NCBI GenBank assembly: GCA_025450615.1
Contig: JANWHC010000024.1
Coordinates: forward strand, 1 to 5,596
Source: Minisyncoccota bacterium
GTDB lineage: Bacteria; Patescibacteriota; Minisyncoccia; Phycocordibacterales; DATDWN01
DNA: 5,596 nucleotides
Direction of reading: 5' to 3'
This document shows, piece by piece, positions 1 to 5,596 of the stretch. The position numbers were made by a program, and so were the translations under genes. A model generated the notes under the pieces. That model was not told where the DNA came from and ran no database searches. It saw only the letters and a list, made by a program, of their open reading frames with translations. Each line of letters starts with the position of its first letter. Position 1 is the stretch's first letter.

Positions 1-256
1 ATTCTTTTGTTTGTTTTTTGATAACTTCAGGCGTTAGGAAAATTTCACCACTTGATTTCTCAAGTGTAAAAGAGAGGACGTTTGTCGGTTTATTTTTTCC
101 TCTGTAACTATTATTTAAAAATTTTGATCGAGAGGGGCCAACGAAGACTAATGAAAGATTATATTTTTTACCCAGTGCTGCATTTTTTATTTCAACAAAA
201 GGCACCCTTGGAGGAGTGCTTTTTGTAGTGTTTGTAATGGAGAGGTTTTCACTCAT
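1..256 (-). CDS. ybeY: YbeY endoribonuclease (16S rRNA maturation factor), N-terminal part, cut by the window edge
   Basis: YbeY is a metal-dependent single-strand endoribonuclease that processes the 3' end of 16S rRNA and takes part in 70S ribosome quality control in the cytoplasm. I translated this partial frame by hand from ATG at 256-254; 85 codons are visible before the edge. Residues from about 32 on match the family: a beta strand 'LSLVFVG', then 'LNNSYRGKNKPTNVLSF' (family pattern LNxxYRGKdxpTDVLSFp), then 'GEIFLTPEVIKKQ' (family GDIfi...v...A). The catalytic H-G-x-L-H-L-x-G-y-D-H zinc motif would lie beyond base 1 and cannot be checked. The first 18 or so residues are a variable serine/threonine-rich lead. 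The start is 2 bases after the rpsU stop. A GAGG at 272-269 lies 12 bases upstream, rather far for a strong Shine-Dalgarno, so translational coupling to rpsU is likely. The family call is firm; completeness is unknown. Confidence 0.87.
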   Translation of the reverse strand, partial: MSENLSITNTTKSTPPRVPFVEIKNAALGKKYNLSLVFVGPSRSKFLNNSYRGKNKPTNVLSFTLEKSSGEIFLTPEVIKKQTKE

Positions 257-258
257 TC

Positions 259-504
259 TTATTTCTTTCCTCGTACTGGATGCTCCGGCATTTTACCCAT
301 TTTTATCAAATCAGTTATTTCTTCTCGTCTTTTCAGCACTTTAAGAGTTTTCTTTTTCTTAACGTATTCAGAAGCCTTTCTGGAAGCATATCGAAGAGAT
401 CGCACACGTGGCAAAATACCTGATCCTTGAACTCGCTTAGTGAAGCGTCGGATTAGGTTTACATTGTTTTCATTATTTGTTCTTACGACTTCTGCATTTA
501 TCAT
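259..504 (-). CDS. rpsU: 30S ribosomal protein bS21
   Basis: bS21 is a small basic protein of the 30S platform that lies near the 3' end of 16S rRNA and helps base pairing of mRNA with the anti-Shine-Dalgarno. From ATG at 504 it has 81 residues (E. coli: 71). It shows the family's N-terminal 'INAEVVRTNNENN', the basic helix 'LIRRFTKRVQGSG', 'LPRVRSLRYASRK' and a Lys/Arg-rich second helix 'YVKKKKTLKVLKRREE', ending in 'IKMGKMPEHPVRGKK'. The open frame reaches back to ATG 537 and TTG 540, but the extra residues (MKRVGYDRVSL) are unlike bS21. A partial Shine-Dalgarno, AGAGTG (516-511), is 6 bases before ATG 504, so I prefer that start, though 537 cannot be excluded. It sits between the HisRS-like gene and ybeY in one minus-strand unit, and its TAA is 2 bases before the ybeY ATG. 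Confidence 0.92.
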   Translation of the reverse strand: MINAEVVRTNNENNVNLIRRFTKRVQGSGILPRVRSLRYASRKASEYVKKKKTLKVLKRREEITDLIKMGKMPEHPVRGKK

Positions 505-543
505 GAGTGACACTCTATCATATCCGACTCTTTTCATCAAGGT

Positions 544-1767
544 TTATTTTCTCTTTTTCTTTCCGCCTTTATCTTTCTCAACATTTCTTAAATATTCAGC
601 TAAGTTTGCGAGGGGGACAGTATCTTGTTCACGGTTTAAAACATTTCTGACAACCACACTATTTTCGATAGCTTCTTTTTGACCCATGATTAGCACATGT
701 GAGGCTTTGACGTATTCCGCGCCATTTAATTGCCCTGTGATTTTGTCTTTTGTTATGGAGTGGTAAACAGGGATTTTATTTTTGCGTAGTTCTTCTACGA
801 TATTTAAAGCTTTTAGTTTTGCTGAGGGTCCAAGCTGAACTAAATAAAATCTTGGTTTCTTTATGTTTTTTATTAGGACTTTTTTAGTGGTGTGTGGACT
901 CTTTTTTACCATTATAGTCAGACCCATTGAAGGAACCTCTCTTTTTCCACCGAGTTTTTTGGCTAAGTGGTTGTATCGGTAACCATAGGCCAGAAGTTCA
1001 CCATCTTCATCCATTTTATCTTTCTCTTTCATCCTTCGAATCTCAAAAACTGTATAAGATGCGTAATGTTTGTTTGAAAACATATTCGGCTTTATCTTGT
1101 ACATCACATTAAAAGCCTCAATAGCTTCCAAAACTTCTTTAAAATGTAGTCTGCCGATTTCCGAAAGCGTACCAACTGGTTGTGGCGCACCTTTCATAAA
1201 ATCTTTCAGCTCAGTAGTCAGGTTTTTTAAAAGAGCGTAATGATTTTTTTTAAATTCTTGTTTATTTTTACTACTTAAAAGATGTATGTTTTTGCGGAAG
1301 TGGCCTTGTAACTCACGTTCAAATTTGGCCATGGATTCTCTATCACCAATACTATTTATATCTACATACAAATCCTCATAGCCTAATTCACCAAGTACCG
1401 CTAAGGCGCATTTAATAAGCAATGCTTCCGAAGTTGTTCGGTTACTTCCCATTATTTCAAAGCCATACATTTCACTGCCAGCTTTTTTACGAGTATTACT
1501 TCCTGCAAGAGGTTTTTTGAAGTGGATTGAAAGTGGTTGAGACTCTAAATCAAGTCTTCCGTCCATATACCAGCGAGTTAACGCTACTTTTTCGTCACTG
1601 TCGCCATAGTGATCAAACTCTTTAAAATGTTTTGCTTTCGAAATGTCTTGCGGAGTTATGTGTGGAGGTTTAACAACAGTAAAACCATAGTGAACCGCGA
1701 TTTCTCCAACCTTGTCAGAAACACTTTCCAAATATGATTTCTCCTTTACAGCATCTTTTTTTGACAT
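544..1767 (-). CDS. Histidyl-tRNA synthetase-like class II protein, probably catalytically altered
   Basis: The 407-residue protein has the layout and length of HisRS (about 420). The class II core spans about 1-290, with a motif-2-end match 'FEIMGSNRTTSEALLI' (103-118; HisRS EiiGsxxxxaDAEvi). The insertion-domain entry 'INSIGDRES' (137-145) follows. Next come the HisA-like segment 'MFSNKHYASYTVFEI' (229-243; HisRS LVRGLDYYTRTVFEi), 'YGYRYNHLAKKLGG' (261-274; HisRS GGRYDGLvexLGG) and 'PSMGLTI' (279-285; HisRS PavGfaiG). An anticodon-binding HGTP domain occupies about 305-395, and the protein ends in a basic tail, 'GGKKKRK'. By eye, the arginines that carry HisRS chemistry are replaced: motif-2 FRxE reads roughly KPLA (85-88), the HisA Arg is Ser231, and motif 3 (GxER) is MVKK (286-289). 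It may therefore be a HisRS paralogue with another role, such as a HisZ- or Gcn2-like sensor, rather than the enzyme; a very divergent active HisRS remains possible. The start ATG is 5 bases after the lepB stop with no clear Shine-Dalgarno, suggesting coupled translation. Confidence 0.72.
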   Translation of the reverse strand: MSKKDAVKEKSYLESVSDKVGEIAVHYGFTVVKPPHITPQDISKAKHFKEFDHYGDSDEKVALTRWYMDGRLDLESQPLSIHFKKPLAGSNTRKKAGSEMYGFEIMGSNRTTSEALLIKCALAVLGELGYEDLYVDINSIGDRESMAKFERELQGHFRKNIHLLSSKNKQEFKKNHYALLKNLTTELKDFMKGAPQPVGTLSEIGRLHFKEVLEAIEAFNVMYKIKPNMFSNKHYASYTVFEIRRMKEKDKMDEDGELLAYGYRYNHLAKKLGGKREVPSMGLTIMVKKSPHTTKKVLIKNIKKPRFYLVQLGPSAKLKALNIVEELRKNKIPVYHSITKDKITGQLNGAEYVKASHVLIMGQKEAIENSVVVRNVLNREQDTVPLANLAEYLRNVEKDKGGKKKRK

Positions 1768-1772
1768 ATGTT

Positions 1773-2360
1773 TTATTTTTTACCCGGCACTAGACTTATT
1801 TTATTGAAGGGGAAGAGTCTCACAAAAGGTTCTCCCAAAATATATTTTTTATTTAATGGTCCCCACATTCTTGAATCAAAACTCTCCGCTCGGTTGTCAC
1901 CCATAACAAAATATTCGTCTGGAGCCAAGCTCACTGTCATGTTGTCAGTTAGGGAAGTGAGTTTAACGTAAGATTGATCAAGAAGAAAACCGTCTGGGTT
2001 CTCAGTATTTATTATTGTTACCTCACCATTTACTATTTTTACAGTTTCTCCCGGTAGGCCGATAACTCTTTTTATAAAATTTTTACTCGTATCTCCTGGA
2101 TAGTGGAAAACTAAAACAGAATTTCTTTTTATGTCTTTTCCAAGCTCATATGAAATTTTGTTTACAATAAGATATTGCCCAGTTTCAAAAGTTGGATCCA
2201 TTGAGCGACCATCAACTAAGTAAGGCTCTGCTACATACATTCGAAAAGGTAGGACTATTCCAAAAGCGACGATTAGAAAAATAACTATCTCTTTAGTTAT
2301 TCCTTTCCAAGCCTTTTTTTGTGGAGCAGTCTCTAAAATAGGAGCATTTTCCTCGTTCAT
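1773..2360 (-). CDS. lepB: Signal peptidase I
   Basis: This membrane serine protease removes signal peptides from exported proteins on the outer face of the cytoplasmic membrane. From ATG 2360 it has 195 residues. A polar N-terminus is followed by one membrane helix (about 21-39, ITKEIVIFLIVAFGIVLPF). Box B is 'GRSMDPTF' with nucleophile Ser53, box C lies around 'RNSVLVFHYPGD' (79-90), box D is 'FIKRVIGLPGE' with the general-base Lys97, and box E is 'GDNRAESFDSRMWGPL' (154-169). All catalytic elements of the S26A family are present, so an active enzyme is expected. The frame is open further upstream to 2747, but those residues are not LepB-like and run antisense to another gene. The ATG at 2360 directly precedes the membrane-anchor region and lies right at a promoter, so it is the chosen start. 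It is the first gene of a unit continuing into the HisRS-like gene, rpsU and ybeY. Confidence 0.96.
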   Translation of the reverse strand: MNEENAPILETAPQKKAWKGITKEIVIFLIVAFGIVLPFRMYVAEPYLVDGRSMDPTFETGQYLIVNKISYELGKDIKRNSVLVFHYPGDTSKNFIKRVIGLPGETVKIVNGEVTIINTENPDGFLLDQSYVKLTSLTDNMTVSLAPDEYFVMGDNRAESFDSRMWGPLNKKYILGEPFVRLFPFNKISLVPGKK

Positions 2361-2397
2361 GAACAGTAGTATAGCAGTTAAGACCAATTTGACACAA
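2361..2397 (-). promoter_or_regulatory. Probable promoter of the lepB unit, giving a leaderless or near-leaderless mRNA
   Basis: Reading the minus strand, TATACT at 2373-2368 is preceded by TGC (2376-2374), an extended -10. A weak -35, TTGTGT, lies at 2397-2392 with an 18-base spacer. Only 7 bases (ACTGTTC) separate the -10 from the lepB ATG, so transcription would begin at or within a base or two of the start codon. No Shine-Dalgarno exists in those 7 bases. A start from another upstream promoter is possible but none was evident. Confidence 0.55.
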
Positions 2398-2423
2398 TGA
2401 CCATATGTGATGCATTGTTTTAT

Positions 2424-2452
2424 TTGACAAATAAGCCTATTAGGTGTATAAT
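2424..2452 (+). promoter_or_regulatory. Consensus sigma-70 promoter of the small membrane-protein gene
   Basis: TTGACA at 2424-2429 and TATAAT at 2447-2452 are both exact consensus hexamers with the optimal 17-base spacer. Transcription should start near 2459, giving a leader of about 14 bases. It diverges from the lepB promoter; the two -35 elements are 26 bases apart. Such a perfect match suggests strong, constitutive expression unless a repressor binds between the promoters. Confidence 0.9.
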
Positions 2453-2457
2453 ATATA

Positions 2458-2464
2458 AAGAGGT
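2458..2464 (+). promoter_or_regulatory. Ribosome binding site that fixes the start at 2473
   Basis: AAGAGGT resembles the AAGGAGGT Shine-Dalgarno consensus and sits 8 bases before the ATG at 2473. Together with the promoter just upstream, it selects this frame over an overlapping plus-strand frame that opens at 2397, before the predicted transcription start. Confidence 0.75.
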
Positions 2465-2472
2465 AAGAGACT

Positions 2473-2724
2473 ATGGAAAAGACGTTGGAAAGAAAAAAGA
2501 TGTCCGAGTGGTTCCTCGGGGTCTCGATTGGCATGATGCTTTTAGGCTTAGGAGCTGCTTCAGTTCCTGGCCTAGTGAACTTATGGCAAGGTCGAGGTGT
2601 GGACATGCACCTTCGGCCATCAGTGTTCTGGTGGTACATGGCGGATACAGGCGCCTTTCTCTTCTTCGTCGTTCTCATTGGCAGCAAGATCACCGCACTG
2701 ATCGATAGGAAGAGGAGAAAGTAA
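2473..2724 (+). CDS. Small two-helix membrane protein of unknown function
   Basis: I do not recognise a family. The 83-residue product has a charged N-terminus (MEKTLERKKMSE), a first hydrophobic segment at about 12-36 (rich in Gly, Met and Leu), and a short loop with 'QGRGVDMHLRPS' (39-50). A second segment covers about 51-76, starting with aromatic 'FWWYM', and the tail is strongly basic (DRKRRK). Positive charges at both ends predict both termini in the cytoplasm and the loop outside. It is expressed from its own promoter and ended by its own terminator, is divergent from lepB and convergent with dnaE, and is the only plus-strand gene. By hand count it is 126/252 = 50% GC, while sampled rows of flanking genes gave 30-38%. 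It prefers AAG (5 of 6 Lys) and TTC (4 of 5 Phe), unlike the AAA/TTT-rich neighbours. That may mean recent acquisition, high expression, or both. Holin-like or envelope-stress roles would be guesses. Confidence 0.8.
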   Translation: MEKTLERKKMSEWFLGVSIGMMLLGLGAASVPGLVNLWQGRGVDMHLRPSVFWWYMADTGAFLFFVVLIGSKITALIDRKRRK

Positions 2725-2738
2725 TAAAACGGGCTATC

Positions 2739-2772
2739 GCCCTGCACACCCCCCAGCGTGTGCAGGGCTTTT
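2739..2772 (+). terminator. Rho-independent terminator after the small membrane-protein gene
   Basis: GCCCTGCACAC (2739-2749) pairs perfectly with GTGTGCAGGGC (2758-2768): an 11-bp stem with an 8-base C-rich loop, followed at once by TTTTCTGTT. It begins 14 bases after the stop codon. On the opposite strand the same region could end dnaE transcripts, since a 4-bp hairpin GGGC-GATA-GCCC (2742-2731) is followed by GTTTTATT; that direction is weaker. Confidence 0.92.
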
Positions 2773-2797
2773 CTGTTCCCGGTATTTTACAAAACTT

Positions 2798-5596
2798 TTA
2801 CTCCATTATTTTTACTCTATCAATCAAAACAGATTTTTCACCGTTACGTATTGAAAACGTACCCTTTATAACCAGACAATTTTCTGTCACCAGTAAATTT
2901 TGAAATTCTTCTAAAACTTTTGGAAAAGCCACAGCTTCGATCGAAGAAGTTAGATCAGCAATTTTAAGAAAAACCATTTTCTCTCCTTTTTTAGTCATCA
3001 CAGGTCTAATACTTTCAATAATTCCACCAAAAACAACAGACTCTCTTTCTTTCGCTGTATTTTTAATTTTTAAGATATTTGTTTCTTTATTTTCTAACTT
3101 ATCTTTAAAAGCTTCTAATGGGTGCCCAGAAATATAAAGTCCCAGTAAATCTTTTTCCCACATGAGGTAGTCAGGCAAGTTTACGTTTTCAACTTTTTCT
3201 AAATGGAGCTCATGAACATCAGTAACACTGCTTGCTCCGAAAAGCGAGTCCTGCTCAGTTTCTTTTTTACGCTCTTCTTTGCTAAAAGCTAAAAGAGTAT
3301 CTAGATTGTGTAAAAGTAGGGCACGGGATGTTTTTGCTTCCGGTTCGTTTTGCATGAGGCTATCAAACGCGCCAACTTTTATTAAAGATTCTAGAGATTT
3401 TTTATTTAAATTTTTATCTTTTATTCTTTTTAGAAAATCTGAAACAGATTTAAAAGGTCCGTTGGTTTTTCTCTCTTTTACTATTGAAGTACCAATACCT
3501 TCACCAAAGTTTTTGATTGTGGTTAATCCAAAACGGATTAAATCCACTCCATTTTTTTCTTGAGCTTTAACCACACTGAAGCCCTCATATGATTCGTTTA
3601 CATCTGGCGGAAGAACAGGAATTTTCATGCGCTTACACTCCTCGATAGTTTCGGCAATAGTTTCAATATTTCCAGATTCAGCTGTTAAAACTGCAGACAT
3701 ATATATAGCAGGGAAATTGGCTTTCATGTATCCAGTTTGGTAGGCAACTTTTCCATAGCTTGCCGCATGAGCTTTGTTAAAACCATAACCTTGAAACGGT
3801 TCAAAAAGTTTCCACAACTCTTCAGCTTTCTTTTCAGTCATGCCTCCATGCTTTACGCAACCTTCTACGAACTTCAGATGCTGCTTTTTCATTTCCTCAG
3901 GAATTTTCTTTCCCACAGCTTTTCGGAATTTATCCACTTCGCCCCAAGTGTAACCTGCAACTTCGATAGCTGTCATTAAAAGATCATCTTGATATACCAA
4001 TACACCGTAAGTTTTGTCCAAAAAAGTTTTCATTTTCGGATGCAAATAAGTAACCGCTTTTGTTCCGTGCTTTCTCGCGATATATTCGTTTATATTATCC
4101 ATCGGTCCTGGGCGATAAAGCGCTACCATCACGTTGATATCGTGGATGACAGTTGGCTTCAATTCCTTAAGTGAGCGAGTCATACCGTCGCCGTTTAGTT
4201 GGAAAAGTCCGATTGTTTCACCACGTGCAAGCATTTCAAAAGTTTTGGTGTCGTGGACAGGAATATTTTCGATATCGATTTTAATTCCTAAAATCCTGTC
4301 TACTCTTTTTACAGCGTCTGCCAATATGGAAAGGTTCCGAATCCCAAGAAAGTCGAATTTTAAAAGTCCCACACCATCTTCACCAACAGAATGCATATCG
4401 TACTGAGTAATAATTTTATTATCGCCTTTTGTATCATATTGCAGCGGCACATAGTCAGTAAGCGGTGTTGGTGAAATCACAACTCCGGCCGCGTGCACTG
4501 AGATGTGTCTCGCTGCACCTTCGATTTTTTTAGCCATGTCGATAATTTTTGTAACATCAGCTTCTGTTTCATAACGATTTTTTAATTCTGGCTCCTCCTT
4601 CAAAGCTCTGTCGATGGTCATCGGAAAACCTTGTGCTCCTATTGGAATAAGTTTTGCAATCGAGTCACCTAAACTATATGGAAAGCCAAGTGCACGTGTC
4701 ACATCTCGCACTGCTCCACGGGCAGCCATTGTACCGAAAGTACCAATCTGCGCTACTTTATCGCGTCCATATTTTTCACGAGCGTATTCAATCATCTGAT
4801 CGCGTCTGTCGTCAGCAAAATCCATATCGATGTCAGGTGCTGAAGGTCTTTCAGGATTTAAGAAACGCTCAAAAGGTAAGTTATATTCGATTGGATTTAC
4901 ATTTGTAATTCCAGCGAGGTATGTTGCAAGTGAGCCCGCAACGGAACCTCGAATAGTTGTGAGGATTCCGTGTTCATGACCGTAGTTAAGCAAATCCCAC
5001 ACTACAAGAAAATATGGTGCGTAACCTTTGTCTGAAATCACTTTAAGTTCATATTCCATTCTTTCTAAATATTCGGAAGTTTTGAGTAGTCCCTTTTTAG
5101 CAAAGCCTTCCTCAACTATTCTTCGGAATTCCTGGTCGTGTGAAAGTCCGCTTTCGACAATATAGTTTGGCAAAAACCATTTACCGATAGATATTTCCAA
5201 ATTGCATCTCTCAGCGATTTTTTCGGTGTTTAAAAGCGCCTCCGGTAAATCTTTAAAATATTCGAGAGCGATTTTTTCGGTGATAAAAGAAAAATCATCT
5301 GTGCCCTCCACAATTTTTTCTTCGTTTTGAGATTGAACTGCAAGTAAAGTTTCTCGTGCAGCACGATCTTCTTTTAATAAATAATAAACATCCTGTGCGG
5401 CGACAAGTGGAGTTTTTGTTTCCTTTGCAAATTCTATCAATTTTTTCATGTTTTCTTCTTGGCCTTGTATTTCCGGATGATGAGTTACTTCAATAAAAAA
5501 AGAATCTTTAAAATTTGTTTTATACCAGTCAAGTCTCTCTAGCGCCTGAGTTTTGTTTCCAGTTTTTAGTGATTGAAGTATGTCGTTTGAAAAAGA
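2798..5596 (-). CDS. dnaE: DNA polymerase III subunit alpha, N-terminus outside the window
   Basis: DnaE is the replicative C-family DNA polymerase. The frame is open from the right edge to TAA at 2798, giving 932 visible residues. The ATG at 5449 is internal, because the 49 residues before it continue the PHP domain ('ALERLDWYKTNF', 'DSFFIEV'). About 130-160 N-terminal residues are missing by comparison with known DnaE. PHP remainder: about 1-135. Palm: catalytic Asp255 and Asp257 in 'PDIDMDF' and Asp415 in 'KFDFLG'. Fingers: around 'YRPGPMDNINEYI', 'VYQDDLL' and 'GYGFNKAHAASY'. Tandem helix-hairpin-helix: near 730-748. Beta-clamp motif: QDSLF (782-786). C-terminal OB fold: about 855-932. 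The polymerase triad is intact. The protein stops right after the OB fold, with no visible tau-binding C-terminal domain. In the PHP part the usual 'DVHY' reads 'DVYY' (69-72), so a metal ligand appears lost. Its promoter lies off the window; it converges on the small plus-strand gene. Confidence 0.97.
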   Translation of the reverse strand, partial: SFSNDILQSLKTGNKTQALERLDWYKTNFKDSFFIEVTHHPEIQGQEENMKKLIEFAKETKTPLVAAQDVYYLLKEDRAARETLLAVQSQNEEKIVEGTDDFSFITEKIALEYFKDLPEALLNTEKIAERCNLEISIGKWFLPNYIVESGLSHDQEFRRIVEEGFAKKGLLKTSEYLERMEYELKVISDKGYAPYFLVVWDLLNYGHEHGILTTIRGSVAGSLATYLAGITNVNPIEYNLPFERFLNPERPSAPDIDMDFADDRRDQMIEYAREKYGRDKVAQIGTFGTMAARGAVRDVTRALGFPYSLGDSIAKLIPIGAQGFPMTIDRALKEEPELKNRYETEADVTKIIDMAKKIEGAARHISVHAAGVVISPTPLTDYVPLQYDTKGDNKIITQYDMHSVGEDGVGLLKFDFLGIRNLSILADAVKRVDRILGIKIDIENIPVHDTKTFEMLARGETIGLFQLNGDGMTRSLKELKPTVIHDINVMVALYRPGPMDNINEYIARKHGTKAVTYLHPKMKTFLDKTYGVLVYQDDLLMTAIEVAGYTWGEVDKFRKAVGKKIPEEMKKQHLKFVEGCVKHGGMTEKKAEELWKLFEPFQGYGFNKAHAASYGKVAYQTGYMKANFPAIYMSAVLTAESGNIETIAETIEECKRMKIPVLPPDVNESYEGFSVVKAQEKNGVDLIRFGLTTIKNFGEGIGTSIVKERKTNGPFKSVSDFLKRIKDKNLNKKSLESLIKVGAFDSLMQNEPEAKTSRALLLHNLDTLLAFSKEERKKETEQDSLFGASSVTDVHELHLEKVENVNLPDYLMWEKDLLGLYISGHPLEAFKDKLENKETNILKIKNTAKERESVVFGGIIESIRPVMTKKGEKMVFLKIADLTSSIEAVAFPKVLEEFQNLLVTENCLVIKGTFSIRNGEKSVLIDRVKIME

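Noticed and set aside
440..682. Plus-strand 80-residue frame rich in Phe, Ser and Leu
   Set aside because: It is antisense to rpsU and the HisRS-like gene; the Phe/Ser-rich composition is the mirror of Lys-rich coding sequence.
2397..2708. Plus-strand 103-residue frame overlapping the small membrane-protein gene
   Set aside because: Its start lies upstream of the consensus promoter, it has no ribosome binding site, and its composition (many Arg, Ser and His) looks like an out-of-frame reading. The frame from 2473 has a promoter, Shine-Dalgarno and membrane helices.
2361..2747. N-terminal extension of the LepB frame up to 2747
   Set aside because: The added 129 residues run antisense to the small membrane-protein gene and across both promoters, and do not resemble signal peptidase.
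3279..4908. Several plus-strand frames of 60-94 residues inside the dnaE region
   Set aside because: All are antisense to well-conserved dnaE coding sequence and have no promoter or ribosome binding site that stands out.
5447..5449. ATG at 5449 as the dnaE start
   Set aside because: The frame stays open to the window edge and the upstream residues continue the PHP domain, so this Met is internal.
1..5596. CRISPR array, tRNA or rRNA gene, insertion sequence, phage genes
   Set aside because: No regularly spaced repeats, cloverleaf-like segment, rRNA sequence, transposase or terminal repeats were found by eye; nearly all bases are explained by the genes listed.

Overview
The window looks like chromosomal DNA of a Patescibacteria/CPR bacterium, most likely a parcubacterium-like lineage. 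The case rests on three things. The base composition is AT-rich with mostly AAA lysine and TTT phenylalanine codons. The small bS21 protein has the 'RRFTKRVQGSG...LPRVRS' form familiar from Parcubacteria. The genes are packed tightly, with gaps of 2-40 bases. No in-frame TGA is needed in any gene, so the standard bacterial code fits. The lineage call comes from recognising families, not from a database search.

Layout from left to right. On the minus strand, read from 2360 down to 1, lies a compact unit: lepB (signal peptidase I), a full-length histidyl-tRNA synthetase-like protein, rpsU (bS21) and the first part of ybeY, which is cut by the left window edge. Gaps are 5, about 39 (or fewer, depending on the rpsU start) and 2 bases, so one transcript is likely. 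A promoter-like sequence sits directly against the lepB start codon, which suggests a leaderless mRNA. After lepB the unit is devoted to translation: an aminoacyl-tRNA-synthetase-like protein, a 30S protein and the 16S rRNA 3'-end maturation endonuclease.

Between lepB and dnaE is the only plus-strand gene, an 83-residue protein with two membrane segments that I do not recognise. It is a self-contained unit with an exact consensus sigma-70 promoter (TTGACA, 17 bases, TATAAT), a good Shine-Dalgarno sequence and an 11-bp GC-rich terminator hairpin. Its coding sequence is about 50% GC by hand count, well above its neighbours.

From 2798 to the right edge runs dnaE, the DNA polymerase III alpha subunit, on the minus strand. 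Its reading frame stays open to base 5596, so its N-terminus lies outside the window.

The most interesting items are the HisRS-like protein, which seems to lack the catalytic arginines of true HisRS while keeping the whole fold, and the compositionally distinct small membrane-protein cassette. I saw no CRISPR array, tRNA, rRNA or insertion sequence, and no gene-free stretch longer than 300 bases.
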